A stretch of DNA of 40,717 nucleotides, from NCBI GenBank assembly GCA_938041325.1, contig CALIAG010000042.1, positions 1-40,717 of the forward strand, given 5' to 3'. The stretch's first letter is position 1; each line of letters opens with the position of its first letter. The position numbers were made by a program, and so were the translations under genes. The DNA is from an uncultured Saprospiraceae bacterium (GTDB lineage: Bacteria > Bacteroidota > Bacteroidia > Chitinophagales > Saprospiraceae). This document shows positions 27,483 through 35,300 of this stretch, one piece after another. Below the pieces are notes generated by a model, which did no database searches, was not told where the DNA came from, and saw only the letters and a list, made by a program, of their open reading frames with translations.

Positions 27483-28376
27483 ATGAATTTAGAAAACAAA
27501 GCATATAACTCAGCAGTCATTGTAGGCACGATGAGATTGGGAGTCTGGGGTGTAAAAATGAATACGAATGAATTGGAGCGTTTTATAGATGAATGTGTTG
27601 AAATGGGAGCAACAGATTTTGACCATGCTGATATTTATGGCTTTTACACGGAAGAAGAAGAATTTGGAGCAGTTTTAAAAAGGAGAAAAGATTTACGTTC
27701 CAAAATAAAAAATACAACAAAGTGTGGAATCAAATTGATTTGCGATAATCGCTCTGACCATAAAATAAAATCTTACGATTCTTCAAAAAAACACATTCTT
27801 TCTTCCGCGGAGCAATCATTGAAATATCTAGGAGTTGAAGCACTGGATATTTTGCTTTTACATCGACCCGATTATCTAATGGATCCACATGCAGTTGCAG
27901 AAGCTTTTGAGGAGTTAAAAAGCAAAGGTAAAGTCAAACAGTTTGGTGTTTCTAATTTCAGTCCTTCTCAATTTGATTTGCTCCATTCCTTTACTCCCTT
28001 AGTTACCAATCAAGTGGAAATCTCTGTCTTGCACCGGAATGCCTTTCAGGATGGAACCTTGGATCAATGCATTAAAAAAGGCATTCAGCCAAGCGCTTGG
28101 TCTCCTTTTGGAGGAGGCGCATTGTTTTCGAGTTCCGAAGATGAAAATATTTTAGCCATTAAAAAGGTTGTAAATGAATTGGCTGAAAAACACGAATGTA
28201 AGTTTGATCAGTTGCTAATGGCCTGGTTGAAGAAGCATCCATCAGATATAGTACCCGTTCTAGGTACAACAAAAGCAAGTAGAATCCAAGATGCTATTAA
28301 TTCAAAATCCATTAAATTAAGTCAAGAGGAATGGTATGAGATTTGGCAAGCGGCTATTGGAACAGAAGTGGCATAA
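27483..28376 (+). CDS. Aldo-keto reductase, YdhF-like
   Basis: A 297-residue NAD(P)H-dependent oxidoreductase of the (beta/alpha)8 aldo-keto reductase superfamily. The tetrad is visible: D47 and Y52 in FDHADIYG, K80 in TTKCGI, and H127 in ILLLHRPD. Further family matches are KGKVKQFGVSNFSPSQFDLL, VTNQVEISVLHRNAF and IVPVLGTTKASRI near the cofactor site. The pattern is closest, by memory, to E. coli YdhF. It should reduce an aldehyde or ketone to an alcohol in the cytoplasm. It is probably cotranscribed with the upstream symporter (20-base gap). The downstream gene is an SsuD-like monooxygenase, whose aldehyde product could be its substrate; SmoB of the sulfoquinovose monooxygenase pathway is an aldo-keto reductase with this kind of role. 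Confidence 0.88.
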   Translation: MNLENKAYNSAVIVGTMRLGVWGVKMNTNELERFIDECVEMGATDFDHADIYGFYTEEEEFGAVLKRRKDLRSKIKNTTKCGIKLICDNRSDHKIKSYDSSKKHILSSAEQSLKYLGVEALDILLLHRPDYLMDPHAVAEAFEELKSKGKVKQFGVSNFSPSQFDLLHSFTPLVTNQVEISVLHRNAFQDGTLDQCIKKGIQPSAWSPFGGGALFSSSEDENILAIKKVVNELAEKHECKFDQLLMAWLKKHPSDIVPVLGTTKASRIQDAINSKSIKLSQEEWYEIWQAAIGTEVA

Positions 28377-28480
28377 GCTCCTCTATTTTAAATTAATTTT
28401 TAAACAACGGAAACATCTATGAATTTCGGCAACGGTTTTAAATAGATTTCGTACTTACAGTGCTTAAAAAAACGCTGACT

Positions 28481-28517
28481 TTTTCTATAAAGGTTGCTCC
28501 TCTGGAGCTATGTTGTA
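28481..28517. repeat. Short palindromic interspersed-repeat-like unit
   Basis: The unit reads TTTTCTATAA, then a hairpin with arms GCTCC (28496-28500) and GGAGC (28504-28508) around TCT, then TATGTTGTA. Its layout resembles the GCTCC/GGAGC palindromic units with TTGTAG-type ends that I recall scattered between genes in several Bacteroidota. A related half unit lies 70 bases further on. No coding or mobile gene is attached. Family membership is from memory and unverified. Confidence 0.4.
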
Positions 28518-28570
28518 AAATCAATTGCATTTTTTTATATCGTAACTTGCGTGGAAATTAACCTAAAAAA

Positions 28571-28596
28571 ACGCCAACGGAGCGACACCTTTGTAG
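28571..28596. repeat. Partial copy of the same palindromic repeat-like unit
   Basis: The sequence ACGCCAACGGAGC followed by GACACCTTTGTAG repeats the right half of the unit at 28481-28517 (GGAGC-N-A...TTGTA) with a degenerate left arm. The left part of the unit (TTCTATAA) is missing, so it is either an eroded copy or a chance resemblance. Confidence 0.3.
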
Positions 28597-28650
28597 TCAA
28601 TTCTGAAAGAGATTTTTAAATTCCTTAGGACGAAATAGAAAATATAAGAA

Positions 28651-29799
28651 ATGAATATAAGATCAAAAGAACTCAAAGGCGCAGAAGTATCTTGGTTTGC
28701 TCCAATCTGCAATGGAGATGATGAGTACCTTTCAAAGCATGACTTAAGGTATAAAAGCGATTGGTCAAATACTTCGAATGTATTGCTCACCGCGGATCTA
28801 TTGGGCTATAGAAATATCCTTTGCCCCTCTTCTTACCAAGTCGGACAAGATACCATGACTTTCGCTTCAGCTGTTGCACCTTTGACTCAAAACATCAACT
28901 TGCTTACGGCAATCCGTTGCGGTGAAGTACATCCGCCGATGCTCGGCAGAGCGATTGCGACTTTGGATCATATTCTCAAAGGCAGATTGACCATCAATAT
29001 AATTTCTTCCAATTTGCCGGGTACAGAGTTAAGCTCAGAAGCTAGGTATCAAAGATCCAGAGAAGTTATTGAAATTCTAAAACAAGGATGGACCCAGGAT
29101 TACATTGACTTTAGTGGAGAGTTTTACAATTTAAAATTGGACAATACAGATCCTGTAAAACCTTACCAACAAAATGGAGGACCCTTACTTTATTTTGGAG
29201 GTTATTCACCGCCGGGGGTAGATTTGTGCGCAGAACATTGTGACGTTTATTTGATGTGGCCTGAGACCGAAGACAAGATTTTAGGATTAATGAAAAACAT
29301 GAGTGACAAAGCCGCAGCATATAACCGAAGCGTTGATTTTGGATTAAGAGTGCATGTTATTGTTCGAGAAACAGAAAGTGAAGCCAAGGCTGCTGCACAA
29401 AAACTAATGAGTTATGTCGATGATGAGCGTGGGGAAGAGATTCGTTTGCGAGCTTTGGATGGAAAATCTTATGGCGTTTCCAGACAGTCTTCAATGAGAG
29501 AAATGGCGGATGACGATGGTTTTGTTGAAGAACATTTGTGGACGGGTATTGGTCGAGCGCGATCTGGTTGCGGCGGAGCAATTGTAGGAAATCCTGATCA
29601 AGTGCTAGCAAAAATCAACAGATATATGGAAATGGGAATCCGATCTTTTATATTTTCGGGTTATCCTCATCTAGACGAATGCAAGCTTTTTGGTAAATAT
29701 GTTTTGCCTCACATCCCGACTTTTTCTATGCCACATGTACAAGGAAGAATTCCTGTGGGCCAACCAATGAGTCCATTAGCGGCAGGAATACGGAAGTGA
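28651..29799 (+). CDS. SsuD-like FMNH2-dependent (alkane)sulfonate monooxygenase, LLM family
   Basis: A 382-residue bacterial-luciferase-like monooxygenase, the length of SsuD (about 380). With FMNH2 and O2 such enzymes cleave a C-S bond, giving an aldehyde and sulfite. Similarity to SsuD runs end to end: PPLYFGG-type segment LLYFGGYSPPGVDL, FGLRVHVIVRETESEA, HLWTGIGRARSGCGGAIVG and IFSGYPHLDECKLFG. Catalytic positions matching SsuD Arg226, His228, Arg297 and Tyr331 appear as R233, H235, R304 and Y338. The Cys54 position seems not to be kept (SYQVGQD here), so the substrate pocket differs. Soluble, cytoplasmic. It follows the aldo-keto reductase by 274 bases on the same strand. No flavin reductase gene, needed to supply FMNH2, is visible in the window. 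Confidence 0.88.
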   Translation: MNIRSKELKGAEVSWFAPICNGDDEYLSKHDLRYKSDWSNTSNVLLTADLLGYRNILCPSSYQVGQDTMTFASAVAPLTQNINLLTAIRCGEVHPPMLGRAIATLDHILKGRLTINIISSNLPGTELSSEARYQRSREVIEILKQGWTQDYIDFSGEFYNLKLDNTDPVKPYQQNGGPLLYFGGYSPPGVDLCAEHCDVYLMWPETEDKILGLMKNMSDKAAAYNRSVDFGLRVHVIVRETESEAKAAAQKLMSYVDDERGEEIRLRALDGKSYGVSRQSSMREMADDDGFVEEHLWTGIGRARSGCGGAIVGNPDQVLAKINRYMEMGIRSFIFSGYPHLDECKLFGKYVLPHIPTFSMPHVQGRIPVGQPMSPLAAGIRK

Positions 29800-29819
29800 A
29801 TACGTTTTATAAAAAATAA

Positions 29820-29846
29820 GTTTGCCTAAAATGAATTCAGGCAAAC
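29820..29846 (+). terminator. Possible hairpin terminator after the monooxygenase gene
   Basis: Arms GTTTGCCT (29820-29827) and AGGCAAAC (29839-29846) form a perfect 8-base stem with an 11-base loop, 21 bases after the stop of the monooxygenase gene. The downstream bases (TATCTATAG) are not a T run, so termination strength is doubtful; it may instead stabilise the 3' end of the transcript. Confidence 0.45.
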
Positions 29847-30075
29847 TATCTATAGAAATAAAAACTTTATAGGGTTTTAAAATGTTTTTTGGGGGTTTCA
29901 ATTGGGGTTACTTTTAATACTCCAATATTTAGGACTGAAAGAGTAAGAAAATAATAGTACAAATATAGTTCAATGCTCTGTTTTTACTACAGGAATCGGA
30001 GGAACGGTATTTATCATCGGATAAAAGGTCCAAATAGGCGATGACCGGTAAATAAGAAATTTAAAAAAGGCTGGT

Positions 30076-30669
30076 ATGAAAATATTATATTTATTAGTTC
30101 TCTGTTCTTATTACATCATTCATAGCGCTCTGGCATCTGAAAGTGTAAAAAAGCATCTTCAACCCAAATGGATTAGTGTAAGCTTTTATCGAATATTCTA
30201 TAACCTCATTGCACTGGTTGGACTTTTCCCTATTGCATTTCTTTATTTCAATTTAAGTCATATTGTTTTATTCGAAACCCATTCTTATTTGGTTTTATTG
30301 GCAAAGGGAATTTTCATTTTAGGATCTATTCTTTTGTTGATTGCATTGCGGCAATACAATCTATCAGAATTTATAGGCACAGAAAGATTACCTGCTACCT
30401 CATTCAAATTAGTAAAATCTGGACTTAATTCGAGCGTACGGCATCCGTTATATTTTGCAACCTTACTCATCCTTTGGTCCTGGTTCTTCATCAGCCCAAC
30501 CGACTTGCGATTAATGACTGCTTTGGTTTCAACGGTGTATATATATGTCGGAACAAAGTTAGAAGAAAAAAAATTGATCGACATTTTTGGCAAGGAATAC
30601 ATTGATTATCAAGAGCACGTTCCAATGCTAATCCCTGGTTTAAAAATACCCCCCAGAGGGGCAAAATAA
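30076..30669 (+). CDS. ICMT/NnrU-like membrane methyltransferase-family protein
   Basis: A 197-residue membrane protein with about five hydrophobic segments. The C-terminal half has the signature of isoprenylcysteine/phospholipid methyltransferase-like families: VRHPLYFATLL (R122-H-P-L-Y126), then KLEEKKLIDIFGKEYIDYQ with the paired Glu (163-164), and a final VPMLIPGL. In characterised relatives these residues bind S-adenosylmethionine and the membrane-borne acceptor. NnrU-type proteins share the fold and are sometimes linked to nitrogen-oxide metabolism, but nothing here proves that. It stands alone on the plus strand, with 276 bases before it and a convergent gene after it. The substrate is unknown. 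Confidence 0.75.
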   Translation: MKILYLLVLCSYYIIHSALASESVKKHLQPKWISVSFYRIFYNLIALVGLFPIAFLYFNLSHIVLFETHSYLVLLAKGIFILGSILLLIALRQYNLSEFIGTERLPATSFKLVKSGLNSSVRHPLYFATLLILWSWFFISPTDLRLMTALVSTVYIYVGTKLEEKKLIDIFGKEYIDYQEHVPMLIPGLKIPPRGAK

Positions 30670-30742
30670 AGAGTTTACTATAGGCTAATTAATCTTTAGC
30701 TGAGCAAGTATTTTAAAAACTCATTGGCAATGCCACTTTAAT

Positions 30743-31123
30743 CTAACAGGATCCATCTTCTGGATGAGGATGCAAATCAGATTCATCTTCTCCTTCCCTT
30801 TCCGTTCTGCATTTAAAATCTTTCTCTATCAGAATAGTCAAGTTTTCTTCGTTGCCAATATCAATATTGTGTTTTAAACTGATCTCACTACTAGTGGCCC
30901 AATCGCTAATAATTGAGGAAGGGACGTTTACTTTAATTTCGTTTTCAAAAAAAACAGCACTGATCTCTTGCATTGAAGATCGGGAAAGAGAGTATTTTAA
31001 TAATTGTTTAGTTGAAGGGCCGAAACGGATACTTTGCTCTACTGCTCCATCCTGCGCCAAGAGAGTTACTTCTGTTTGGGTTAATCGCAAACGCAAAGAG
31101 TTTCCTAGGATTCTAATTTTCAT
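30743..31123 (-). CDS. DUF7009-like small conserved protein
   Basis: A 126-residue protein starting at ATG 31123 (MKIRILGNSLRLRLTQTEV). A longer open frame runs through the neighbouring gene to 31294 and is not the real start. The N-terminus matches, from memory, the Bacteroidota family DUF7009. The sequence is mainly short beta-type segments. The C-terminus is acidic and rich in His and Asp, ending CRTEREGEDESDLHPHPEDG-SC, with two cysteines that could bind a metal. There is no signal peptide or membrane segment. It lies 31 bases downstream of the DUF983 gene, so the two are probably cotranscribed. Function unknown. Confidence 0.75.
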   Translation of the reverse strand: MKIRILGNSLRLRLTQTEVTLLAQDGAVEQSIRFGPSTKQLLKYSLSRSSMQEISAVFFENEIKVNVPSSIISDWATSSEISLKHNIDIGNEENLTILIEKDFKCRTEREGEDESDLHPHPEDGSC

Positions 31124-31154
31124 AAAAAATGCTTGTTTTATTAAAGAGGGATTA

Positions 31155-31547
31155 TTATTTATTTTCCAAAGCTTTTTCATCGTACTTAATATTGATATGA
31201 ATCCAAATGGATCTCGATACTCTATACAATGGAACGAAGAAAATTGCGGATATAAATAAAAGTAAAACAAAAGATCCGTTGACAGACCAATCAAAAATAA
31301 ACATCAAACTGAGACAAAAAGATAAGGAAAAGAAACCCCAAATAATATAGGAAATAAACATGGATCCAAAATAGAATCCAGGCTCAGGCATATAGTTCAA
31401 GTTACATTCTGGACAATTATCCAGCATGTCAAAAGGTTTGTCGAATGCTAAGGTATCTGTTGGAAAAAGCACGCCATGCCGACATTTAGGACACCTTAAG
31501 CCCATGACACTAGCAACCAATCCTCGTTTCATTTGTTTTTTGCTCAT
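31155..31547 (-). CDS. DUF983 membrane protein with N-terminal zinc-ribbon motif
   Basis: A 130-residue protein. The N-terminal part has two Cys pairs, LRCPKCRHG (C19, C22) and NCPECNL (C45, C48), a likely zinc ribbon, and YMPEPGFYFGSMFISY, the typical DUF983 segment leading into the first of two membrane helices (about 57-80 and 85-107). DUF983 proteins are common in Bacteroidota and Alphaproteobacteria; their function is unknown, though in some genomes they sit near cytochrome oxidase genes. It starts 221 bases from a divergent ArsR-type regulator gene, so a shared control region is possible, and it is followed by the DUF7009-like gene. Confidence 0.85.
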   Translation of the reverse strand: MSKKQMKRGLVASVMGLRCPKCRHGVLFPTDTLAFDKPFDMLDNCPECNLNYMPEPGFYFGSMFISYIIWGFFSLSFCLSLMFIFDWSVNGSFVLLLFISAIFFVPLYRVSRSIWIHINIKYDEKALENK

Positions 31548-31768
31548 ATGTGTAAACTATAGAACTGCAAGAACGGAATAAGCAGGCACTTTTAATAGTC
31601 TCTAAGGGTAATTTGATAGTTTTGGGATTTTTATTTTAATTTTCCGCTGAAAACCAGATTTTAGAGCATTTACTGGGTTCATTAGGCTTGGTTCTTGGAT
31701 TATAAACTCAAAAAAGGTAGCTAAGTTGGAACATTGCACTAGTTATCCTTTTTTCATACCTTTAATAA

Positions 31769-32095
31769 ATGGAAATGGACGAAAATAAAAACACTGTGAT
31801 TGATGCTTCTCTGGTAGAGAAATTGGAGAGAATTGCCTATATCCTTAAAACGGTAGCTCACCCTATGCGTTTAGGAATCGTTCATTTATTGGAACAGCAT
31901 CCAAAATTGTCCGTCAGCTCGATATGTGAAATGCTGGGTTCAGAGCAATCCTTGACTTCTCATCACCTTCAGAATATGCGTTTGAAAGGAATATTATCTG
32001 TTAAGCGGGATGGACGAAGTATGATGTATTCTTTAAAGGAAAAAGATGTTTCCTTGATCATTGAATGTTTGGAGAATTGCAGCTGCAATATGTAA
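31769..32095 (+). CDS. ArsR-family winged-helix transcriptional regulator
   Basis: A 108-residue HTH protein. The winged-helix core runs about residues 18-95: LKTVAHPMRLGIVHLLEQHP, the recognition region LGSEQSLTSHHLQNMRLKGI, and a wing with VKRDGRSMMYSLK. The C-terminus, ENCSCNM, holds two cysteines that could serve as a metal or redox site, though no CxC appears in helix alpha-3 as in ArsR/SmtB metal sensors. Two ATGs (31769 and 31775) are possible starts. TACCTTTA at 31757-31764 resembles a -7 element but lies very close to the ATG, so a promoter is not called. It is divergent from the DUF983 gene, a plausible target. The effector is unknown. Confidence 0.85.
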   Translation: MEMDENKNTVIDASLVEKLERIAYILKTVAHPMRLGIVHLLEQHPKLSVSSICEMLGSEQSLTSHHLQNMRLKGILSVKRDGRSMMYSLKEKDVSLIIECLENCSCNM

Positions 32096-32104
32096 AAAAA
32101 AGAT

Positions 32105-32132
32105 GCGAGTCATCTACTTTAAGACAACTCGC
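32105..32132 (-). terminator. Hairpin between ArsR and LRR genes, T run on minus strand
   Basis: Arms GCGAGT (32105-32110) and ACTCGC (32127-32132) enclose a second short stem TCT/AGA. On the minus strand the hairpin is followed within a few bases by a run of eight T (32101-32094). It could terminate leftward transcripts arriving from the LRR gene, whose stop is about 220 bases upstream, and block read-through antisense to the ArsR gene. Confidence 0.6.
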
Positions 32133-32163
32133 TTCATATGTGCCGAAAATTTAAAAATATTTT

Positions 32164-32259
32164 TAGTCCCCATTGGACAAAGTGCAAATACCGTTTCTCC
32201 AATTTAGAATTGGTATCAGCAACGAAGTAGAAATCAGTATCTGACTTTGTCTAGGGGTA
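32164..32259. repeat. Imperfect inverted-repeat element, possible MITE remnant
   Basis: The left end carries AGTCCCCATTGGACAAAGT (32165-32183) and the right end ACTTTGTCTAGGGGTA (32244-32259). They share a perfect 8-base inverted repeat, GACAAAGT/ACTTTGTC, plus CCCC/GGGG just outside it. The 60-base interior has no open frame. This looks like the ends of a small non-autonomous element, but I found no target-site duplication or second copy. Confidence 0.3.
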
Positions 32260-32356
32260 GTGGTTATCACTTTAATTTGTGCATAGGTTTGGCCCAACTC
32301 CTTTGAGTCATTTCTTCCAAACCATCTTATCTATTTTGTAAAATTATACGTCTAAG

Positions 32357-35300
32357 TTATTCCCTTTTAATTATTTTTTTAGTCGTTGTCAAACCTGAAC
32401 CGGCTAGACTGATCCAATAAATACCATCCGGTAAATTTTTTAAATCTATGGGTATTGAATGTTGTCCATTATTAAAAATTCTATTCAAAGTCTTCACTAA
32501 AACTGCCTGTCCCAATCCATTGTAGACCTTCAACTGACTTAATTCAATGGCTTCGTCTATGTTCAATATCAATTCTATATTTTCAGAAAAAGGATTGGGT
32601 TGTATTTGTACATTGACGTTTGAATTAATCTCCTTCAATCCTGTTAAAAATCCCAAATTTACAATCACAGTGCTATCGCATCCTTCACTACTTGTATAAG
32701 TTTGAACCAAGGTTGTATCGCTATCATAAAAAACACCTTGATAGGCTTCTGCAAAATTTAATAGTGTATCAATTACAAGTGGCTCTTCCTCTAATAGGTC
32801 AATTGAGTTGTATTGGAAAATTTCATAATATTCAAAAACAGCATGTAAAGTAAAACTGGTATCGTTTTGATAAAACCAATGATTACAAAATGCTTGATTC
32901 AGTGTATCGTAAACAATCAACTTATCCTCAATCATATGATCTGTTTGATTGGTAATAATAGGTGGGTTGAAATCAAAATATATGGCTGCTTTATTATTGA
33001 TTATCGTCCCTGGAGGATTGCTTGATTGTTGATCGATTTTAAATTTCACAAATCCATGTGAGGCTACTTCATTTATATTAGAATCTGGAAGCATGATATT
33101 GTCAAAATTTATTTGGAGGACATTGTCTGCCAATATATTCCAATTGTAATCGTGACTTGCAGCACCCATGCGGATCGTTGAAGCGTTTAAATGCGTTGAA
33201 ATGGTATCTAAAATACTTACATAAAAGGCTGTATCTGTACCCGTATTCTGAAAACGAATCTTGTATTCTAATGTAGTGCTTGTGTCTATCAGATGACTCG
33301 TTCCCAAACCAAAAGGATAGCCTGTTTTATCATTGGGATCATAAGCTCCGATATTTGCTTGACAATCAATGCTGATAAAAGGGTCTGCATCGTCTTCAGA
33401 AAACACATTTACAAAACCCAAACTAAATGGCATGTTGCTTTCTACACAACCTTCAACGGTTGCACTAGGTGCAGTATTGGTTGGATGATTTGGGGCTTGT
33501 TGCGCTTCCATACGGTAGGTGGCTCCAGATGATTTGATAGAAATGACGGATGATTCTTGCGCTTCCAAAAGAAAGGTTCCAATATTGTCAATTAAATCAT
33601 CTTCAATAATGATGTAACTCAGCGTTTGCTCCATGTTTTGTAAACCCGAATTCGATATTGTAAAGTGAACAGAATCTTGGTCACATTCTCCTTCTACTGT
33701 AATCGTTGAACCATCCCAAAACGTATTGGGAGGAAGACAAATCGAATCTGGAAAAACATGTGCTTCAACACAGTGAGTCTGTCCTAAAACCGTGCTATCA
33801 CAATCTACAATCACATTGATATCAAACCTTCCTGTTCCTCCCAGTGGGACATCTCCAAGATCATAAGTCAAAAGCTGTCCTTCTCGAGACGTCCAAGGCG
33901 GATTACTTGAATTAATGACGATGTACTCATCAAAATAGACTTCAATATAGGCGTCCTCTGCAGCAACAGTACCTTCATTTCTATAGAATAATCGATAATT
34001 GTTTTCAAAACACCTTCTTAGGAATGGTGTCCCAATGTCGACATTCATAATCGAACAATCATAATTGGCTTGTATTGGAACGTCCAACATAAGCGTTTCC
34101 GCTAGACTGTCAAAAGCCAAAGGACTACTTTGTATTCCGGGACATACTCCCCAGTAAGCGTTGGGTACTTCAACTTGAAAAACATACAAACCCGTATCCG
34201 CAAATATTTTATATTGACCAAGACTATCGGTAACATCATAATAAACATCTGTTCCATTAGATGCGGTCACCATCCAACCTTCGAGTCGCAGCTCTAATTC
34301 TCCATTGTCAATTTCACAGTTTTCTAAAGAATCATAATACATTTGTCCTTCTACAAAATTGGTAAAACTATTGCTTGTAGAGCAAGAACAGTCAGGCTGT
34401 ATGACTTCCCCAACGGTCAAGCTATCTGAGTCATTGCAAGGACTTCCAAATTGAAAGGATGGATTCTCACAAAACGATATAAACTCCATATCCGATCCTC
34501 CATAAGGTAAACCAGGTGTACCCGTTGCTATAAAGCTGCCTACTTCACAGGTCCATAAAGGATAGCATCCACTTAGTTGGGTGAAGGAAAGGTTAACAAG
34601 TCCCAAAATATTTAAGTGCCCCCAATCTGGAATTGGACCAGTAAAGTTATTATAAGATAAATTTAGGTTATTGAGATTCAGTGTGTTTTCGAATGTAGGA
34701 AGTTCACCTGAAAGATTATTATTATCCGCAAAAAATGCTTGTAATTCAACAAGATTACTAAAAGAGGAAGGTATAGGCCCTGTAAAATTATTGTCACTTA
34801 CTTCTAAAACTGTCATGGATTGTAGATTGCCCAAAGTAGCAGGTAACATTCCTGTTAGGCTATTTTCATTTAAATTTATAGTTCTTGCATTTGATAAATT
34901 CCCAAATGTTTCCGGGATAGAACCTGTCAATTCGTTGGATCCAAAAAACAAGAAATTCAATAACGACCAGTTTCCAAAACTTGGTGAAATATCCCCAGTA
35001 AGTCCATTATTAGAAAGGTTGATCAAAGAAAGGTTGATCAAATTTCCCAAAGATTCTGGAATTCCTCCAATAAGGTTATTGCGATTTAAGCTAAGCGTTG
35101 TTAAATTCATTAAATTCCCTAATTCTGCTGGAATCATGCCTATTAATTCATTACCACTCAAGTCAAGTTGTTTCAACGAAATCATGTTCCCTAGGAAAGC
35201 AGGAATTGGTCCAGTAAGTTGGTTATCCCTCAGGAATAGACTTTCTAAATTGCTTAAGTTTTCGAATTCATCTGGAATAGATCCAGTCAATTGATTGACG

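Larger units (their letters stand above)
28377..28650. other. Intergenic region with two short interspersed-repeat-like units
   Basis: This 274-base gap separates the aldo-keto reductase and monooxygenase genes. It contains the two repeat-like units listed separately (28481-28517 and 28571-28596). The last 50 bases before the monooxygenase ATG are AT-rich. I could not settle a promoter: the sequence ACCTTTG inside the second unit is only a partial match to a -7 element. Confidence 0.4.

Noticed and set aside
28481-28596. CRISPR array
   Set aside because: Only two imperfect units of unequal length with no regular spacer pattern and no cas genes.
28563-28790. 75-codon minus-strand open frame overlapping the monooxygenase start
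   Set aside because: It overlaps the strongly supported SsuD-like gene and the repeat-like unit and has no family features.
34671-35294. 207-codon open frame on the plus strand
   Set aside because: It is antisense to the LRR array; the regular repeat codons keep the opposite strand free of stops, and the translation is itself a repeat with no family features.
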